Assembly (NCBI RefSeq): GCF_000340215.1
Contig: NW_006921548.1
Location: forward strand, 669,400-733,399
Length of the DNA: 64,000 bases
Source: Pseudocercospora fijiensis CIRAD86
Lineage: Eukaryota > Ascomycota > Dothideomycetes > Mycosphaerellales > Mycosphaerellaceae
Direction of reading: 5' to 3'
In this document: piece by piece, positions 1-11,235 of the stretch
How positions within the stretch are numbered: the first letter of the stretch is position 1
Layout of the letters: every line of letters begins with the position of its first letter
Notes under the pieces: generated by a model
What the model saw: only the letters and a program-made list of their open reading frames with translations
Told to the model about the DNA's origin: nothing
The model's database searches: none
Made by a program: the position numbers and the translations under genes

Positions 1-59
1 ACATAATAGCTAAAACAGCAAACTGTAAAGCGTTAGTCTTAATGCGGATTGGTTTGCTT

Positions 60-1010
60 AGTACGAAATAGTATAGCAGGGGGACTTTAGTAAAGCGTTG
101 CTTTAAACCGTTAAAAGCGGCTTATACTCTGTTAGTCTATTTAAACTCTCTAGTCGGGTTAGCCTTAGTTTTAGTAAGTTCAGTTAGTAGTATTACGTGC
201 CTCGAATAGCCCTTAATAAAGCGACGATAGAAATTAGCGAAGCCGAGGAACGACTATAGCTCCTTAATTAACGTAGGAATAGGCTATTTAGTAATAGTTT
301 TAATCCGATTAGGATCAGCCTTAACACCCTTAGTTAATATAAGGAAGCCGAGGAATAATACCTCTTTAGTAGCAAAGGTGCATTTAGAAGGCTTGTAATA
401 TAAGCTATAGGCTCGTAGGCGATCGAGTACCTTACGTAATACGGACTGTAGCCTAGTGCTCCGCAATGTTAGGAGAGTGTATATAAACTAGGATGTTATC
501 TAGGTAAACTATATAGAGGTAGTCTAATAGGCCTAAAAGGGCCCGATTAATATAGGACTAGAATATTGCAGGGGCATTAGCTAAGCCGAATAGCATAACT
601 AAGTACTCGAAATAGCTATAGCGAGTACGAAAGGCTGTCTTCTATTTATCGCCCTTACGAATACGAATGCGGTAATAGGCGTCCTTAATGTCTAATATAG
701 TGTAGTAGTAGGTACTAGAAAGGCGATCGAGGGTCTTATTAATAAGAGGAAGTAGACAGCGGTCTTTAATAGTAATAGCATTAAGCCTACGATAATCGAC
801 ATATAGGCGTAGGCTACTATCCTTCTTTAGTACGAACAGGATAGGGGCGCTAGTAGGGCTGTTACTATACCGTATCCGGCTATTAGCTAGGTTTTCCTCT
901 AGATACTTACGCAATATAGCAAGCTCTCGTTCGCTAAGGTTGTAGAGGGGGCTAAAAGGAACCTCTTTGCCCTCTATAATATTAATCTTATAATCCGTCT
1001 CTTTGAATAT
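60..1010 (-). pseudogene. Ty3/gypsy reverse transcriptase, copy 1 (RIP-killed)
   Basis: The polymerase copies retroelement RNA to DNA. The minus-strand frame shows gypsy-type motifs in order: LRLYVDYRRLNAITIKD, then LDIKDAYYRIRIRKGDK (about 642-914), then a thumb-side segment with KCTFATKEVLFLGF (about 284-466). The catalytic box, normally YxDD, reads YLDN: the second Asp codon is AAC on the coding strand (495-497 on plus), a G-to-A change as RIP makes. Stop codons TAG/TAA split the frame. The identification is secure; function is lost. Confidence 0.85.
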
Positions 1011-1439
1011 AGGTAATGTCGATACTAAGTAGTATTTGAATACATTAATATAGGTCTCCCGAATAGGCTCTAGTATACGCTCGAGCTAATTAGAGTCTAT
1101 ACTATTAGGGGGCACAGGTTTATCGTTATTACTACCGAGCAGGTCGGCAGTTAGATTAGCTAAGGCGGGTATTAAGTTGCTAATAAACAGGACCCTAATA
1201 TCGTTAGGGCACTCGCTAATATTAATGTGTTTAATGTCCTCTTTCCTAGCGATTCTAAATCGCTACTATTAAAGGCCTAGGTCTATAACTATAGCGTAGT
1301 ACTTAAGAATAGGGTTGCTAATAACAATATCGGAGGGGAGGCTGTCTATATCTACCGCATAGGTAGTAAAGTCTAGTAGGCGTTTATTTCCGAGGTCGTC
1401 CTTTAGAACTATAGGAATATAGTAGGCCCTATAGGTTAA

Positions 1440-1660
1440 GTGCCGAGCGTTATTAAACTAAGCAAGGGTTAGTAGGTTAGTCCTAGGCAATTGTCGAAGG
1501 TCTAATTGCTTAGCTAGGCGATAGCTAATAAAGGCGCTAACTGAATTTCCTAGATCTAGTATAACCTTAGTCTTATAGTTAGTTCTATATATGTCCGATA
1601 CGAGATAGGTACGTATAATAGCTAGTACAATGTCGATAGTCTTACGCCGCACAAGGCTAA
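1440..1660 (-). pseudogene. Retropepsin-like protease segment, copy 1
   Basis: The minus-strand frame carries KTKVILDLGNSVSAFISYRL, which sits where gypsy elements have the aspartic protease (usual form xLxDSGxxxxFIS). Position fits: between the gag zinc knuckle (about 1,800) and reverse transcriptase (about 1,000). The D-x-G core is present as DLG. The frame is open for 64 codons only and is flanked by RIP-type stops. The equivalent segment lies at 7,120-7,340 in copy 2. Confidence 0.65.
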
Positions 1661-2034
1661 CAGTTAGTACGGCGCTTATTCTTTTTTCGAAGGTTAGCCT
1701 ATAGGGGTAGCGTTAGCTACTAAGAGGTGCTTTCGGTGCTTAGCGGTAGTACGGTCGACTCGGGCCTAGTCTCGAGGTCTATTATATTAGCCTAGTAAAT
1801 AAGTAGTGCTATTACAATTAAAGCACTTGTATCTAGTTAGGGCACTGCTAGGTCCGCTCGAATTGGTACTAGAATTAGATAAACGATTAGGGGTATATAG
1901 AAATAAGCCCCTTCCTTATCCTCTTCCTCGCTAGAGGTTTCTACCGCGGTATCGGCCCCTATCCCTTCTACGTTAGTCGTTACTATTTCTATTGTTAGTA
2001 GTATTAGTTTAGGGAGTACCTCCTTAGTTTCTTA

Positions 2035-2215
2035 TAAGAAGGGTTATGTTAGTAGGTAGATAGGGTAGTAGTAGGTATAAGTAGTATTCGATAAGGAGCT
2101 AGGAGGAGAGGGAGGAAGGTAGGCAAGTTAGCCTATTACTAAGCGCTAAGCCCTACCTGAGGCATTAAGACCCTAGCTTCACTCGAGCCCGGTTATATAC
2201 CAATTACGTATAACC
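2035..2215 (-). repeat. Leader block of the gypsy element, repeat 1 of 3
   Basis: A stretch containing GGTAGATAGGGTAGTAGTAG, AGGAGAGGGAGGAAGGTAGG and CTAAGCGCTAAGCCCTACC. The same block recurs at about 8,998-9,185 and 10,463-10,640. In all three it directly precedes gag on the minus strand, so it is the 5' leader, or the inner end of an LTR. Confidence 0.75.
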
Positions 2216-2225
2216 TCTTTAGTCC

Positions 2226-3439
2226 TAATATACGCTTCCCTTCTAAAGGCCGCGCCCTCGTAGCCGGTCTTTGTTCTAGCCTTAACCTCTATTGCTACTA
2301 ACTTAGTAGGCCTAATAGGCCGCTTAGTCCGCGCTAAATTAAACGTATAACTACCGATTATATAACTATGTCAAACCTTACCTCTAATATAGTATAATGT
2401 CCAACTCTAACTACGCTATCCCTATATATAATAAACTATAAGGTAATATATATCTATAAGAATTGAGGGCCTTCGACTAATTATAATACGAGCGCGTCTT
2501 CCCTACTATAATAGGTAGACGTACGAGGTATTATAGCCCTGCCTCTGCTCTAAGTAATGTCGTACCGAGTTCTTTGCGTCTACTCTTAAAAGACCTAGCA
2601 ATGTCCGCTCCCGAGGGTTTGTCCGCTTCCGAGGGTTATTGTTCTTATTATTACGAGGACTATTATTTACTATCGTAGTTTTACTAGCCCTAATTAGTTA
2701 GGTTTAGTAGCCTTTAAGTATCAAACAATTATATCTTTTCAAAAAACTCAGTTCTTCTAGTTTCTATAGGTAAAGGCTATTATAAGTGCAATAGTTAAGG
2801 TTCGCCTCGCTTAAAGGGTCGGAAAGATCGAGGAGTAACCTATTATCCGTAAGATCGACCCCGGCTAGCTTAGCTCTATAGTTTTTGCCCTTAGTTAGTT
2901 AGTCTATTAGTCTACTCAATCTTTTAAGCGGCTCAAAGTTTTAACTTAGCCTTAAAGTTTTGATTAAAGTTTTAATTAAAGGTGCCTTAGGCTCGTAGTA
3001 TAGGTAAGGTTGTCTTCGCAGGTACGGTAATAATAGCAGGTAACGTTAATAGTAGCGGCGCTAGTCGTCTTAGCGCTAACTTTACCTTGCTTCTAATTTC
3101 CTTCTTTAACTAACAATAACTTAGTAACACCGTTACTAATATAGCTATGTCCTTCCTTTCTTAATAGCAATACACTCCGCAACACTGTTACTAATATAGC
3201 CGCGCCGGCCGCGCCGTCCTCGCCGATTGCCTAGGCCTCGAGGCCTCGATAGAATAAAGGATTAAGAGGGGGACCTAAATACTAGGAGAAGGGCCTTATA
3301 GGGCGTATTAGTAAAGAGGTAGAGCCCTTAAAAGAGAATGCGATTAATTAATTGACGCGTCGTAGCGCGCCTAGTATAGTCTTATTATCCTAGTTTGCCG
3401 GCCTCTAATTAGTTAGCTAATAGCACCCTAGGGGTAGCA
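2226..3439. other. RIP-mutated DNA, not classified
   Basis: TA/CTAG-rich, CA/TG-poor sequence between the leader of copy 1 and the chromodomain end of copy 2. It may include the 3' LTR of copy 2. I could not match it to the leader blocks and see no open frame or recognisable domain. An early landmark is a palindrome-like CCCTAGGGGTAGCATTA at about 3,429, just past the end of copy 2 pol. A very similar motif recurs at about 39,953 and a looser one at about 52,363. Confidence 0.5.
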
Positions 3440-3514
3440 TTATTCCTAGGCGACATTATAGGCCCTTAGCCTTCTTCTTGTTCTTTATACTAGTCTAGTA
3501 CTTATCTAACAACT

Positions 3515-3670
3515 TAGTTATATCTTTAAACGAGTCTTCGGCCTCCTACGAGTCCTATTTAGGTAAATAGCCTTGCTATCTTAGGAGGTACTCCTTCTTG
3601 CCTTGCCTAGTCCGATAATCTAGGATACGTTCTATAGACTATAGCTCTTTACTATCCGCTAGTATGTCTT
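3515..3670 (-). pseudogene. Chromodomain at the integrase C-terminus, copy 2
   Basis: The minus-strand frame reads through RIP stops with SIERILDYRTRQGKKEYLLR followed by QGYLPK and DSxEAEDS. This matches the chromodomain pattern (xILDxRxRxGxxEYLVKWKGY, then TWEP). The Trp positions of KWKGY and TWEP fall on TAG codons, as expected from TGG to TAG by RIP. In chromoviruses this domain steers integration toward chromatin marks such as H3K9 methylation. It is followed by a Lys-rich tail. Confidence 0.7.
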
Positions 3671-3699
3671 CGTATTTAGCAGGGGCTTTATCCCCCTCG

Positions 3700-4850
3700 C
3701 GTAGGTAATATAGCTTAAGGAGGGATATATAGAAGGTGTTATAGATAGTATAATAAGGAGGAAGCTACAACTAATAGGCCTATACGGAGGAGCCCTTAAC
3801 TTCTCGAATGCGGAATAGACTAATGTATCTTAGTACGAGCTTAGGCCTTGTTTTGCCGTTAGGTAATAGGTGCTTACGGATGCGGAGGTTCTTAGTGCTT
3901 AGCATAACTATATCGCCTTGCTTGAAGGTTATCGGTATATAGTGTTTGTTATAATAGGCCTTCTAATAGGCCTAGGCCTTTGCTAGTTTGTTAGCTATCT
4001 TAGCGTAAATCTCTCGCATCTTTTAAACCCTCTTAATAGCTGCTAGTGTCTTAGGTATTGGTACTTAACGCGCTTCCCTTTCCTTACGCTCGGCCTCGAG
4101 CGATAGGGGGTCTTGTAGTATAGCAGCGTTCTAGCCTATTATAGCTATATATAGGGACACCTTAGTTAATAAGTAGACACTGTTATTATATACGAATTTA
4201 GCTAGTTGTAGGAGGTTAACCTAGTCGTTAGGATTCTCGTTAATATAGCTGCGTAGGTACTACTATAGGGTAGTATTCTGCCTCTCTATTTGACCGTTAG
4301 TCTATAGGTAGAAGGCTATTAATAGCCGATGCTTTAGTCTTAGCTATAGGCATATTTCGCTTTAATAATAAGATATAAATGTTAAGCCTCGGTTAGAGAC
4401 TATCCCCTTAGGGGTTCCCTAATAGCTGCAGAAGATATTATTCTATAGTAACTTAGCTAAGTTAATAGCCGTCTAGTTCTTTCGAGCGGGGATATAGCGA
4501 GCGCCCTTAGTAAACCGGTCTATAACGACTAGGATAGCGTTAAAGATGTCTTTGCTTCCTCTCCGCTTAGTAGGGGGAAGACCTATAATAAAGTCTATTA
4601 TAAGCTCTATAAATAGCTTATAAGGGATTGGTAATAAGGATAACTCGCTAAAAGGCTAATGCTTTAGTGCCTTAATACGTTAGTATACGGCATACGTGTC
4701 GATATATTCCTTTATATCCCGCTTACTATTTAGCTAGTAGTATATGCGCGATAGTAGCTCGTGCGACCTCTCTATACTATAGTAACCGGCAAGCTTACTA
4801 TTATAGTGTCGCTTAAGAAGCTCTTATCGGATCGAATGCTCGGTAGGGAT
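3700..4850 (-). pseudogene. Retrotransposon integrase, copy 2 (RIP-killed)
   Basis: The integrase joins element cDNA to host DNA. Segments seen in order on the minus strand: a zinc-binding remnant ending RIKALKHQPF, with Cys positions reading Tyr; IDFIIGLPPTKRRG; VVIDRFTKGARYIPARKN; GTPKGIVSNRGLTFIS; and QTNGQIERQNTTLQQYLRS (some Q from TAG). The second catalytic Asp, normally VSDRG, is Asn (codon at 4,392-4,394 on plus), a G-to-A change. The family is certain and activity is lost. Confidence 0.85.
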
Positions 4851-5299
4851 ATAGAGCCTGCCCTTATAGCGCAAATAGCTATTAGTATCGATCGACTAAT
4901 TCTTGCTAGATCTAGTCTTACGGCTACTTCTAAGCTAATCTATACGAGTAGCAGCAAAAGCGTCCCTTTGCTAAGTACGTAACAGCTTATTTATAAACGC
5001 TTGTCCGTCCCCTTCTATAAGTTCGCTTAATAGCACCCTCGCTGTCTTACGTAGTACGTACTATATGCATCTAGTAGCACTAGCAGCCGGATTAACTGTA
5101 TTAGTGCTTTAATCGCTGTTACTATATATAGCGATATCGACTAGGGAGTTATCGTAACTTCTCCTATCTGTGTCCTTAGCCCTTGCCTTAATACGTACTA
5201 TTAATATAGTAAGAGTATTAATATGCTTTAAGCCGTCGCGGAGTCTAGTAAGCCGCTTATCCTACGCTTGCTATTAATAATACGGGCTATAGCAATCTT

Positions 5300-6720
5300 A
5301 TACTATAGGGTTAGAAATAATGAATTGATAGATTGCTAAGTCCCGCTATCGTAATCAGGTCGCCTCGATAGGCTATTAGTAGGGTTACTTACGCCTAGTC
5401 GATATAATATATTAAAATCGAACCCGGCGAGGTAGACGGCCTATCTAGCCTGTCGACCTATAACCCTAGTAACCTTCGTGATTCTACGGAGGTTATTATA
5501 GTCTATATAGACCTGTATTATATGTTGGGCCCTATCGAGGTAGTGCCTCTAATACTTAAAGGCCTCGACAATAGCTAAGAGCTCTTACTCGTAGGTCTCG
5601 TAGCGACGCTTAGCATTAATTATCTTCCGCGAGAAGAAGGCAATCGGGTGCTAGTAATAGTCATTATCTAATTGCTAGGACATAATAGCCGATATAGCGA
5701 ACTGTGAAGCGTTAGTCTCAATTCGGATCTGCTTGTTTAGTACGAAATAGTGTAATAAGGGGACTTTAGTAAAGCGTCGCTTTAGACCGTTAAAAGCGGC
5801 TTGTGCTCTATTAGTCTATTTGAACTCTCTAGTCGGGTTGGCCTTGGTTTTAGTAAGCTTAGTTAGTAGCATTACATGCCTCGAATAGCCCTTAATAAAT
5901 CGGCGATAGAAGTTAGCAAAACCGAGGAACGACTATAGCTCCTTAATTAACGCAGGAATAGGCCATTTAGTAATAGTTTTAATCCGATTAGGATTAGCCT
6001 TAACACCCTTAGTTAATATAAGGAAGCCGAGGAATAATACCTCTTTAGTAGCAAAGGTACATTTAGAAGGCTTGTAATATAAGCTATAGGCTCGTAGGCG
6101 ATCGAGCACCTTACGGACTATAGCTTAGTGCTCCGCAATATTAGGGGAGTGTATATAAACTAGGATATTATCTAGGTAAACTATATAGAGGTAGTCTAAT
6201 AGGCCTAATAGGGCCCGATTAATATAGGACTAGAATGTTGTAGGGGCGTTAGCTAGCCTAAATAGCATAACTAAGTACTCGAAATAGCTATAACGAGTGC
6301 GAAAGGCTGTCTTCTATTTATCGCCCTTACGAATACGGATGCGGTAATAGGCGTCCTTAATATCTAATATAGTGTAGTAGTAGGCACTAGAAAGGCGATC
6401 GAGAGTCTTATTAATAAGCGGAAATAGACAGCGGTCTTTGATAGTAACAGTATTAAGCCCTCTATAATTAATATATAAACGTAGGCCGCTATCCTTCTTT
6501 AGCACGAATAGGATAGGTGTACTAGCAGGGCTGTTGCTATACCGAATTCGACTATTAGCTAGGTTTTCCTCTAGGTACTTACGCAATATAGCAAGTTCTC
6601 GTTTACTAAGGTTGTAGAGAGGGCTAAAAGGAACCTCCTTGCCCTCTATAATATTAATCTTATAATCCGTCTCTTTAAATATAGGCAATGTCGATGCTAA
6701 GTAGTGTTTAAATACGTTAA
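5300..6720 (-). pseudogene. Reverse transcriptase and RNase H, copy 2 (RIP-killed)
   Basis: Reverse transcriptase occupies about 5,760-6,700. Its longest open piece (6,314-6,688) has KEVPFSPLYNLSKRELAILR, APILFVLKKD-like and LDIKDAYYRIRIRKGDK motifs typical of gypsy polymerases. The catalytic YxDD box reads YLDN (Asn codon at 6,167-6,169 on plus), the same loss as in copy 1. RNase H follows at about 5,300-5,720, with KRRYETYEQELLAIVEAF (Q from TAG) and YLDRAQHIIQVYID. Many TAG/TAA stops make it non-functional. Confidence 0.85.
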
Positions 6721-7119
6721 TATAGGTTTCTCGAATAGGCTCTAGTATACGAGCGAGTTAGTTAGGGTCTATGCTATTAGGAGGCATAGGTTTATCGTTA
6801 TTACTACCGAGTAGGTCGGTAGTCGGATTAGCTAAGGCGGAGGCCGGTGTTAGGTTACTAATAAATAGGACCCTAATATCGTTAGGGCACTCGCTAACAT
6901 TAATATGTTTAATGTCCTCTTTCCGAGCGATTCTAAATCGCTACTTCTAAATGCCTAAGTCTATAGCTATAGCGTAGTACTTAAGAACAGGGTTACTAAT
7001 AACAATAGTAGCTCCCCTATATAGGTTGTTTATATCTACTACGTAGGCGGGGAAGTTTAGTAGGCGCTTATTGCCGAGGTCGTCTCTTAGGGCTATATAG
7101 ACATAGTAGGCTCTATAGG

Positions 7120-7340
7120 TCAAGTGCCGAGCGTTATTAAACTAAGCAAGGGTTAGTAGGTTAGTCCTAGGCAATTATCGAAGGTCTAATTGCTTAGCTA
7201 GGCGATAGCTAATAAGGGCGCTAACTGAATTTCCTAGGTCTAGCGTAACCTTAGTTTTATAATTGTTGCTATATATATCCCCTACGAGATAGGTACGTAT
7301 AATAGCTAGTACAATGTCGATAGTCTTACGCCGTACAAGG
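7120..7340 (-). pseudogene. Retropepsin-like protease segment, copy 2
   Basis: Frame with KTKVTLDLGNSVSALISYRL between gag and reverse transcriptase, equivalent to 1,440-1,660 in copy 1. The D-x-G core is kept as DLG. Identification rests on position and on the LDxGxSxxxxIS pattern. Confidence 0.6.
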
Positions 7341-7439
7341 CTAATAGTTAGTGCGGCGCTTACTCTTTTTTCGACTAATTAGAAGGACCGATAGGGGTAG
7401 CGTTAGCGGCTAAAAGGTGCTTTCGGTATTTAGCGGTAG

Positions 7440-8990
7440 TACGGTCGATTCGGGCCTAGTCCTTAGGTTTGTCGCATTAGCCTAGGAGATAGCTAGTGCT
7501 ATTACAGTTAAAGCACTTTAACCCGGTTAGGGGATTGCTATAGCCGCTATTGCTACTATTGTTAGTTAAGCGGTTAGTATTATAGGGATACGAGCCCCTT
7601 CTACGGCCCCTATTACGGCCTCCTCTATATAGCCGTCGGCTACGGCCCCTTCTACGGTCGTTGTTACTGTTCCTATTGTTAGTATTACTATCTTAGTAGG
7701 AACCTTGATTTCCTCCGCGGCTACGGTTGCTACGGTTGCTAGTAGGTCGGATCCTTAATTCTAGTCGTTACTAGAGCTAGACAGCTCGTTTAGCTGTTTC
7801 TACCTCGACTATGAATTGAATACGTATTAGGTTGGCCTGTTTAAACACACGGCGGCGGTCTAATTTAAGGACCAATTCCTATCGCAATTTAGGGCGTATT
7901 TCGGAGATCTATATAGAATTAGTTTTAGCCGGAAGGTCGTCCTCGAGGGTCTTTAAATAGGCTTTAAATAAGCGAGCCGATTGATTAGTCTTTTGTTTAG
8001 CTCGAAGGTACTAGTCCTAAGCGTATTGTTGCCTTAGTATAGGGTTTCTAAGGGTGTTTAGCATAATAGTCTTATAGGTTTTCTACTAAATAGCGGTCTA
8101 ATCGTTAAGGGAGTCGAAATAGTTATCTTATATGCGCTTTAGGTCGCTATTGATGTACTATATAGCGTAGACAACTAGTAAATAGTCGTCTAGAAGAGCC
8201 CTCGGCGCATTTCGTTAGTTAAGCTTACAATCGCGTATATAATTATTGTATTGCTTACGACTAGAGCCGTTAAATACGGTACAGTTCTTAAGCTTAGCAT
8301 CCTTCTTTTAGATAGGGACGGGTAGTAAGGAAGGCCCTACTATCGGCTTAGTATTAGTTGTTAGGGCTTCCTATAGGCGGCGAATCTCGAGGAGATTATC
8401 CTTTAGCTATTGTTCCTAACGTAAGGTAGTAAGCCTGTTCTAAGTAGCTTCTTAAAGTCTCGCTACTAGCTAGGGACTAAAGGCTAGTTAGCTATATCGA
8501 CGGTTAATAATGTTATTAAGAATGTCGTCGATAGGCAACTCTAGGTCGTTACCTAGAATTATAGGTTCTTCTTTAATAGGCCTAGTAGTAGGCTCTCTAG
8601 TAGCAGGCTCTCTAGTAGTAGGCTCTTTAGTAGGTGCTTTAGTAGGCACTATGCTACTAGCGTTGTCGTTGCTAGCGCTGCTAGCGGCAGCACGGTTGTT
8701 GTTTCGTAATAAACCGGCTATTATAAGGGGCGATACTAATAATGTATTATTAGCCCCTAAGATGCGGATATAGCGGAATTAGTAGATATCGGCCTAGTAT
8801 GCTTAACTTAGTATAATAGGCCGTATAGAAGGCCTTGCTTAATAATTAGTACGGTTGTTTCGATAGAATAGTACGTATAGGTCCCGTTCTTCGGGCGTAA
8901 TATAGTTAGATTAGTCTTATTCGTAGCTATACCGCTAAAAGCTTAAAATAAGGACTATCTAGCTGCTGCCCTTAAAGGGTAGATCGAATA
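7440..8990 (-). pseudogene. Gag with CCHC zinc knuckle, copy 2 (RIP-killed)
   Basis: Gag forms the particle that packages element RNA. The knuckle at about 7,490-7,540 reads KCFNCNSTSYLLG-QC: spacing C-x2-C-x4-(H)-x4-C is kept, but the His is Tyr, which C-to-T at CAC/CAT explains. Upstream, gag runs to about 8,970. The stretch 8,510-8,773 encodes, on the minus strand, a low-complexity segment rich in Thr, Pro, Lys and Glu with a repeated KVPTKAPTKV-like run, seen more clearly in copy 3. Plus-strand open frames here are antisense shadows. Confidence 0.7.
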
Positions 8991-8997
8991 CTATATA

Positions 8998-9185
8998 AGA
9001 AGGGTTATATTAGTAGGTAGATAGGGTAGTAGTAGGTACAAGTAGTATTCGATAAGGAGCTAGGAGGAGAGGGAGGAAGGTAGGCAAGTTAGCCTATTGC
9101 TAAGCGCTAAGCCCTACCTAAGGCATTAAGACCCTAGCTTTACTCGAGCCCGGTTACATACCAATCACGTATAACCTCTTTAGTC
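8998..9185 (-). repeat. Leader block of the gypsy element, repeat 2 of 3
   Basis: Near-identical to 2,035-2,215, including GGTAGATAGGGTAGTAGTAG and CTAAGCGCTAAGCCCTACC. It closes copy 2 at its 5' end (minus strand) and abuts the gag of copy 3 directly. Confidence 0.8.
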
Positions 9186-9189
9186 CTAA

Positions 9190-10655
9190 CATTTCTACCG
9201 CGGCTACGGTTAGTAGATAGTCGTATCTTAGATTCTAACCGTTACTATAGCTGTACTATACGCTCTATAGTTTCTACTTCGATTATAAATTGAATTCGTA
9301 TAAGATTAGCCTATTCGAATATACGGCGGCGGTCTAATTTAAGGACAAGCTCCTACCTTAGTTTAGGGCGTATTTCGGAGATCTATATAGAGTCGATTTT
9401 AGCCGGAAGGTTATCTTCGAGGGTCTTTAAATAGGCTTTAAATAAGCGAGCCGATTAATTAGTCTTCTGTTTAGCTCGAAGGTACTAGTCCTAAGTATGT
9501 TATTGCCTTAGTATAGGGTTTCTAAGGGTGTTTAGTATAACGGTCTTATAGTCTTGCTATTAAATAGCGGTCTAGTCGTAAAGGGAATTAAAATGGTTAT
9601 CCTATATACGCTTTAGGTCGCTATTAATGTACTGTATAGCGTATACGACTAAGGAATAGTCGTCTAGTAGCGCTCTTAGTGCGTTGCGCTAGTTAAGCTT
9701 ATAGTTACGAATGTAGTCGTTGTACTGCTTTCGGCTAGAGCTATTAAATACGGTATAGTCCTTAAGCTTAGCATCCTTCTTTTGAATTAGGACTAATAGT
9801 AAGGAAGGCCCTATTGTCGGCTTAGTGTTAGTTATTAGGGCTTCCTATAGGCGGCGAATCTCGAGGAGATTATCCTTTAGCTATTGTTCTTAACGTAGGG
9901 CAGTAAGCCTGTTTCAAGTAGCTTCTTAAAGTCTCGCTACTAGCTAGGGGCTAAAGGCTAGCTAGCTATATCGTCGATTAATAATATTGTTAAGTATGTC
10001 GTTAATAGGCAACTCTAGGTCGTTACCTAGAACTATAGGTTCTTCGGCAGGCCTAGTAGTAGGTTCTTTAGTAGATAGCACTTTAGTAGGTGCTTTAGTA
10101 GGCACTTTAGTAGGCACTGTGCTACTAGCGTTGTCGTTGCTAGCGCTACTAGCGGCAGTACGGTTGTTGTTTCGTAATAAACCGGCTATTATAAGGGGCG
10201 ACACTAATAATGTATTATTAGCCCCTAAGATACGGATATAGCGGAATTAGTAGATATCGGCCTAGTATGCTTAACTTAGTACAATAGGCCGTATAGAAGG
10301 CCTTGTTTAATAATTAGTACGGTTGTTTCGATAGAATAGTACGTATAGGTCCCGTTCTTCGGGCGCAATATAGTTAGATTAGTCTTGTTCGTAGCTATAC
10401 CGCTAAAAGCTTAAAATAAGGACTATCTAGCTGCTACCCTTAAAGGGTAGATCGAATACTATATAAGAAGGGTACGTTAGTAGGTAGATAGGGTAGTAGT
10501 AAATTAGTATAGTATTCGATAGAGAACTAGGAGGAGAAGGAGGAAGGTAGGCTAGTTAGCCTAACGCTAAGCGCCAAGCCCTACCTAAGGCACTAAGACC
10601 CTAGCTTTACTCGGCCTAATTATATACTAATTACGTATAGCCTCTTTGGCCCTAA
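9190..10655 (-). mobile_element. Ty3/gypsy copy 3: gag and leader only
   Basis: From about 9,190 the sequence re-enters the gag frame just upstream of the zinc knuckle. It then repeats copy 2 from about 7,720 to 9,190, ending with a third leader block. No pol is present. The minus-strand open piece 9,962-10,204 encodes Lys/Pro/Thr-rich text such as TKVPTKAPTKVLSTKEPTTR, a low-complexity gag linker. The head-to-tail order (leader of copy 2 joined to gag of copy 3) suggests unequal exchange or nested insertion followed by deletion. Confidence 0.75.
10463..10640 (-). repeat. Leader block of the gypsy element, repeat 3 of 3
   Basis: Third, more diverged copy of the 190-bp block (GGTAGATAGGGTAGTAGTA, GGAGAAGGAGGAAGGTAGG, AAGCGCCAAGCCCTACC), at the outer end of copy 3. 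Confidence 0.7.
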
Positions 10656-11235
10656 TAGTAGTCCTCGGAATCTTTAATAGATAACTGCTTCTCTAGTACC
10701 CTATAAAGCTATTATTTATATCTATTATTTACTCCTTCGTAGATCCTCGAAGTCTCGGCCTAAGAGAATACTAGATAGTACCTTACTCTATTAGAGCGTA
10801 CTATTTCTCGTTCTACGACGAAAAGCACTACGAAGCTCCGTTAAGGGATGCGGCTATACCTTTAACTCTAAGTTTTATACTCTTCCTCGGCTCTCCGCGA
10901 TACTTACTCTAGTTCCTATAGACGACGCTAACTTCTTCGCCTTTCGTCTCTTATAATAGATAAGTTTCGTCGTCCTAGATCGATTCTTAGGCAAGCCGGA
11001 GCGCATTAAATTCGTCTAAGACTAAATTTTAGCTAAAAGACGTTAGTCGTACTCGTCTTACTAATGCCTATATTGCTATAGCAAGTCTAATTACTAAGCG
11101 TACAGATTGCTAAAAGATTGTTAAGGGATCTAGGAGCTCTACGGAGGGGAGAAGCAATTGTGTACTAGCGAGATCTTAATTACTTACGCTAAAGCTAGTG
11201 TTTGCTAATAGAGATTTCCTAGCACCTATATTTCG
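10656..11235. other. RIP-mutated DNA up to the island edge
   Basis: TA-rich sequence outside copy 3 with no open frame of note and no recognised domain. It may be an LTR remnant or another decayed repeat. RIP-like composition ends near 11,235. Confidence 0.5.

Larger units (their letters stand above)
1..2225 (-). mobile_element. Ty3/gypsy retrotransposon, copy 1 (truncated, RIP-mutated)
   Basis: Read on the minus strand, this is the 5' half of the same element seen complete at 3,440-9,190. Position 1 aligns with about 5,680 and the two stay co-linear with an offset of about 5,680 bp. It holds reverse transcriptase, protease and a much shortened gag, then a roughly 190-bp leader block ending near 2,215. 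The 3' part of pol lies outside the window or is missing. Base use is RIP-like: TA and CTAG are abundant, CA and TG rare. Many TAG and TAA codons interrupt every frame, so the copy is dead. Relative to copy 2, most of gag between the zinc knuckle (about 1,800) and the leader (about 2,030) is absent, which looks like an internal deletion. Confidence 0.85.
3440..9190 (-). mobile_element. Ty3/gypsy chromovirus, copy 2 (near complete, RIP-mutated)
   Basis: Reading the minus strand from 9,190 down: leader, gag, CCHC zinc knuckle, protease, reverse transcriptase, RNase H, integrase with H2C2-type zinc segment and DDE core, then a chromodomain. This order (integrase after RNase H) defines Ty3/gypsy, and the terminal chromodomain places it among chromoviruses. 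All frames carry many TAG/TAA codons that revert to CAG, CAA or TGG under a RIP model. Clear LTRs were not found by eye, so both ends are approximate. Confidence 0.85.

Noticed and set aside
4761..4982. Plus-strand open frame in the left RIP block
   Set aside because: Antisense to the integrase zinc-binding region of copy 2.
8510..8773. Plus-strand open frame with VGSLV repeats, and its twin at 9,987-10,241
   Set aside because: Antisense of the Thr/Pro/Lys-rich gag linker on the minus strand; the conservation between the two comes from gag duplication.
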